Source: Lachnospiraceae bacterium UBA3863 (GTDB lineage: Bacteria > Bacillota > Clostridia > Lachnospirales > Lachnospiraceae). From it: a DNA stretch of 6,540 bases. The position numbers were made by a program, and so were the translations under genes. The stretch lies in the NCBI GenBank assembly GCA_002392385.1, contig DGGX01000156.1, forward strand, positions 1,658 to 8,197, given 5' to 3'. Below the pieces are notes generated by a model. That model saw nothing but the letters and a program-made list of their open reading frames with translations, was not told the origin of the DNA and ran no database searches. Each line of letters opens with the position of its first letter. The first letter of the stretch is position 1. Positions 5,619 to 6,540 of the stretch are shown piece after piece.

Positions 5619-6362
5619 ATGCAGTCTTTTCGTAAACTGTGGGAGGAGTATAAGCTTCTCCTGCGCAATGTGCCTTCACTGGTCACTTCTGTTTTCATCC
5701 TGTCCGTCGTCTGTATGAACCTGATGGCGGGGCGGGAGCTCTACCGGTCCGACTGGCTGTGCATCAACAGCGGTCTGGCCCTGTCCTGGATCTCTTTCCT
5801 GTGCATGGATTGTATATGCAAGCGTTTTGGCGCGAGGGCGGCCGCTATGGTGTCGGTCACGGCCATGCTTGTCAATATGGTCTGCAGCGTGATCTTCCGT
5901 CTGCTGTGCATGACGCCCGGCCGCTGGGCGGCTTATTATGCTGCCACGGATCCGGCCGTGGGTGAGATGATCACCGCGGGCGTGGACACGACCTTCGGGA
6001 GCGCCTGGTACGTGGTGCTGGGCTCGGCGACAGCCATGCTCCTGTCGACCCTGGTCAATTCCTCCCTCAATCAGATGATCGGCGCGGTGGCCGACAGAGG
6101 CGGCTACGGCGGCTTTGCCGTGCGCAGTCTGGTGTCGACCTGTGCTGCCCAGTGGGTGGACAACCTGGTCTTCTCGGCGCTTGTTTCTCATGTCTTCTTC
6201 GGCTGGACCTGGAAGCAGGTCCTGATCTGCTCCACCACCTCCATGATCATCGAGCTGGCGGCGGAGGCACTGTTCTCGCCCGTGGGCTATCGGATCTCCA
6301 GGGGCTGGGAGCAGGACAAGGTCGGCCAGGACTATCTGGAGCTGACCGGCGCGGCAGCCTGA
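5619..6362 (+). CDS. VUT/YhhQ-family integral membrane transporter, probable queuosine-precursor uptake
   Basis: 247 residues, almost all membrane. About six helices are visible, roughly at 19-38, 48-66, 72-95, 125-150, 165-190 and 195-220, with short loops. Family signatures are the RSLVSTCAAQWVDNLVF stretch (the R-x3-S-T-x2-Q-x2-D-x3-F pattern of YhhQ/VUT proteins, including its conserved Asp) and MIIELAAEALFSPVGYRI near the end (E-x6-P-x2-Y). Members of the family import queuosine precursors such as preQ0/preQ1 or queuine for tRNA modification; the substrate here is inferred. The start at 5619 follows AAAGGAG by nine bases. It has its own promoter and a long structured leader. The final ~14 codons (DYLELTGAAA end) are repeated downstream in the intergenic region, so the C-terminus lies at one end of a recent duplication. 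Strength of the family call: good; of the ligand: moderate. Confidence 0.85.
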   Translation: MQSFRKLWEEYKLLLRNVPSLVTSVFILSVVCMNLMAGRELYRSDWLCINSGLALSWISFLCMDCICKRFGARAAAMVSVTAMLVNMVCSVIFRLLCMTPGRWAAYYAATDPAVGEMITAGVDTTFGSAWYVVLGSATAMLLSTLVNSSLNQMIGAVADRGGYGGFAVRSLVSTCAAQWVDNLVFSALVSHVFFGWTWKQVLICSTTSMIIELAAEALFSPVGYRISRGWEQDKVGQDYLELTGAAA

Positions 6363-6458
6363 GACAGAAAGGGTCAGCCATGGAGCTGACCGGCGGCAGC
6401 CAGAGGCAGAAGGGGCGGCCAGGACTATCTGGAGCTGATCGGCGCGGCAGCCTGAGAC
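6323..6458 (+). repeat. Imperfect direct repeat duplicating the 3' end of the transporter gene
   Basis: Bases 6323-6365 (last codons, stop and six or so bases) recur at 6416-6458 with one C-to-T change, a 93-base offset. A third, decayed partial copy (GGAGCTGACCGGC then GGCAGCC) lies between them from 6381. Copy 1 is followed by GACAGAAAGGG and ATGGAG; copy 2 by GACGACAAGGAGG and ATGGAG. The duplication therefore seems to have included the ribosome site and start of the following gene. The second copy carries no usable gene of its own. Confidence 0.85.
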
Positions 6459-6474
6459 GACAAGGAGGCACGGG

Positions 6475-6540
6475 ATGGAGCAGGAGTTAGCCTATCTCTC
6501 CGGCAGGGAGCTGGGCCGGCGGGTCAACGCCGGCGAGATC
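6475..6540 (+). CDS. 5' end of a gene, possibly an amidase-signature enzyme
   Basis: ATG at 6475 is preceded by AAGGAGG (6462-6468) six bases upstream. It opens a frame that runs off the window with 22 residues visible. The ELAYLSGRELGRRVNAGEI pattern (a leucine-rich helix ending in x-AGEI) resembles the N-terminal helix of amidase-signature enzymes such as GatA and relatives. Twenty-two residues are too few to assign function. The gene begins 112 bases after the transporter stop, so it may be co-transcribed with it. Confidence 0.5.
   Translation, partial: MEQELAYLSGRELGRRVNAGEI

Noticed and set aside
2915..5698. A 927-residue open frame on the - strand
   Set aside because: It lies opposite the small-protein and ATPase genes, has no domain I recognise, is rich in repeated Arg/His/Gly typical of antisense frames in GC-rich DNA, and crosses promoter and terminator regions.
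6380..6490. 36-codon frame starting MELTGGSQ in the transporter-gene duplication
   Set aside because: No ribosome binding site precedes it, its content is the duplicated DNA in a shifted frame, and it overlaps the better supported start at 6475.

Overview
The window comes from a GC-rich anaerobic bacterium. The best guess is a high-GC member of the Clostridia (gut Lachnospiraceae or Oscillospiraceae type). The reasons are a pyruvate:ferredoxin oxidoreductase, a ferredoxin-rich dihydropyrimidine-dehydrogenase-like enzyme, AGGAGG-type ribosome binding sites, a sigma-A-like promoter, and a DUF6110-type small protein next to an HMA2-type P-type ATPase. This assignment rests on gene content and style, not on a database match. 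All real genes lie on the + strand.

Region by region: (1) 1-668 is the C-terminal fifth of a pyruvate:ferredoxin oxidoreductase, closed by a clear intrinsic terminator. (2) 669-909 is a very GC-rich leader with several mutually exclusive inverted repeats. (3) 910-2490 encodes an iron-sulfur/FMN protein laid out like dihydropyrimidine dehydrogenase but without the FAD and NADPH domains. (4) 2491-2893 has no convincing gene. It holds two diverged copies of a large hairpin, a 27-bp tandem repeat and a good promoter. (5) 2894-5398 is a two-gene unit: a 99-residue membrane-anchored protein with a GxxxG motif and a 706-residue P1B-type ATPase with an unusual FSC metal-site motif, separated by a terminator-like hairpin. 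This pair fits the ferrosome (fezAB) type of iron-storage-organelle locus. (6) 5399-5618 holds a near-consensus promoter, a hairpin at the predicted transcript 5' end and a structured leader. (7) 5619-6362 encodes a six-helix VUT/YhhQ-family transporter, probably for queuosine precursors. (8) The 3' end of that gene is duplicated (about 93-bp offset) just before a new gene that starts at 6475 and runs off the window; it may be an amidase.

How the parts relate: the oxidoreductase makes reduced ferredoxin, which is a plausible electron source for the flavin-domain-less dehydrogenase, though they appear to be separate transcripts. The small protein and the ATPase probably form one operon in which the internal hairpin sets their ratio. 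The transporter is a separate unit with its own promoter, and its leader looks built for ligand- or translation-dependent control.

The most interesting system is the putative ferrosome locus. The most unusual protein is the truncated-architecture dihydropyrimidine dehydrogenase homologue.
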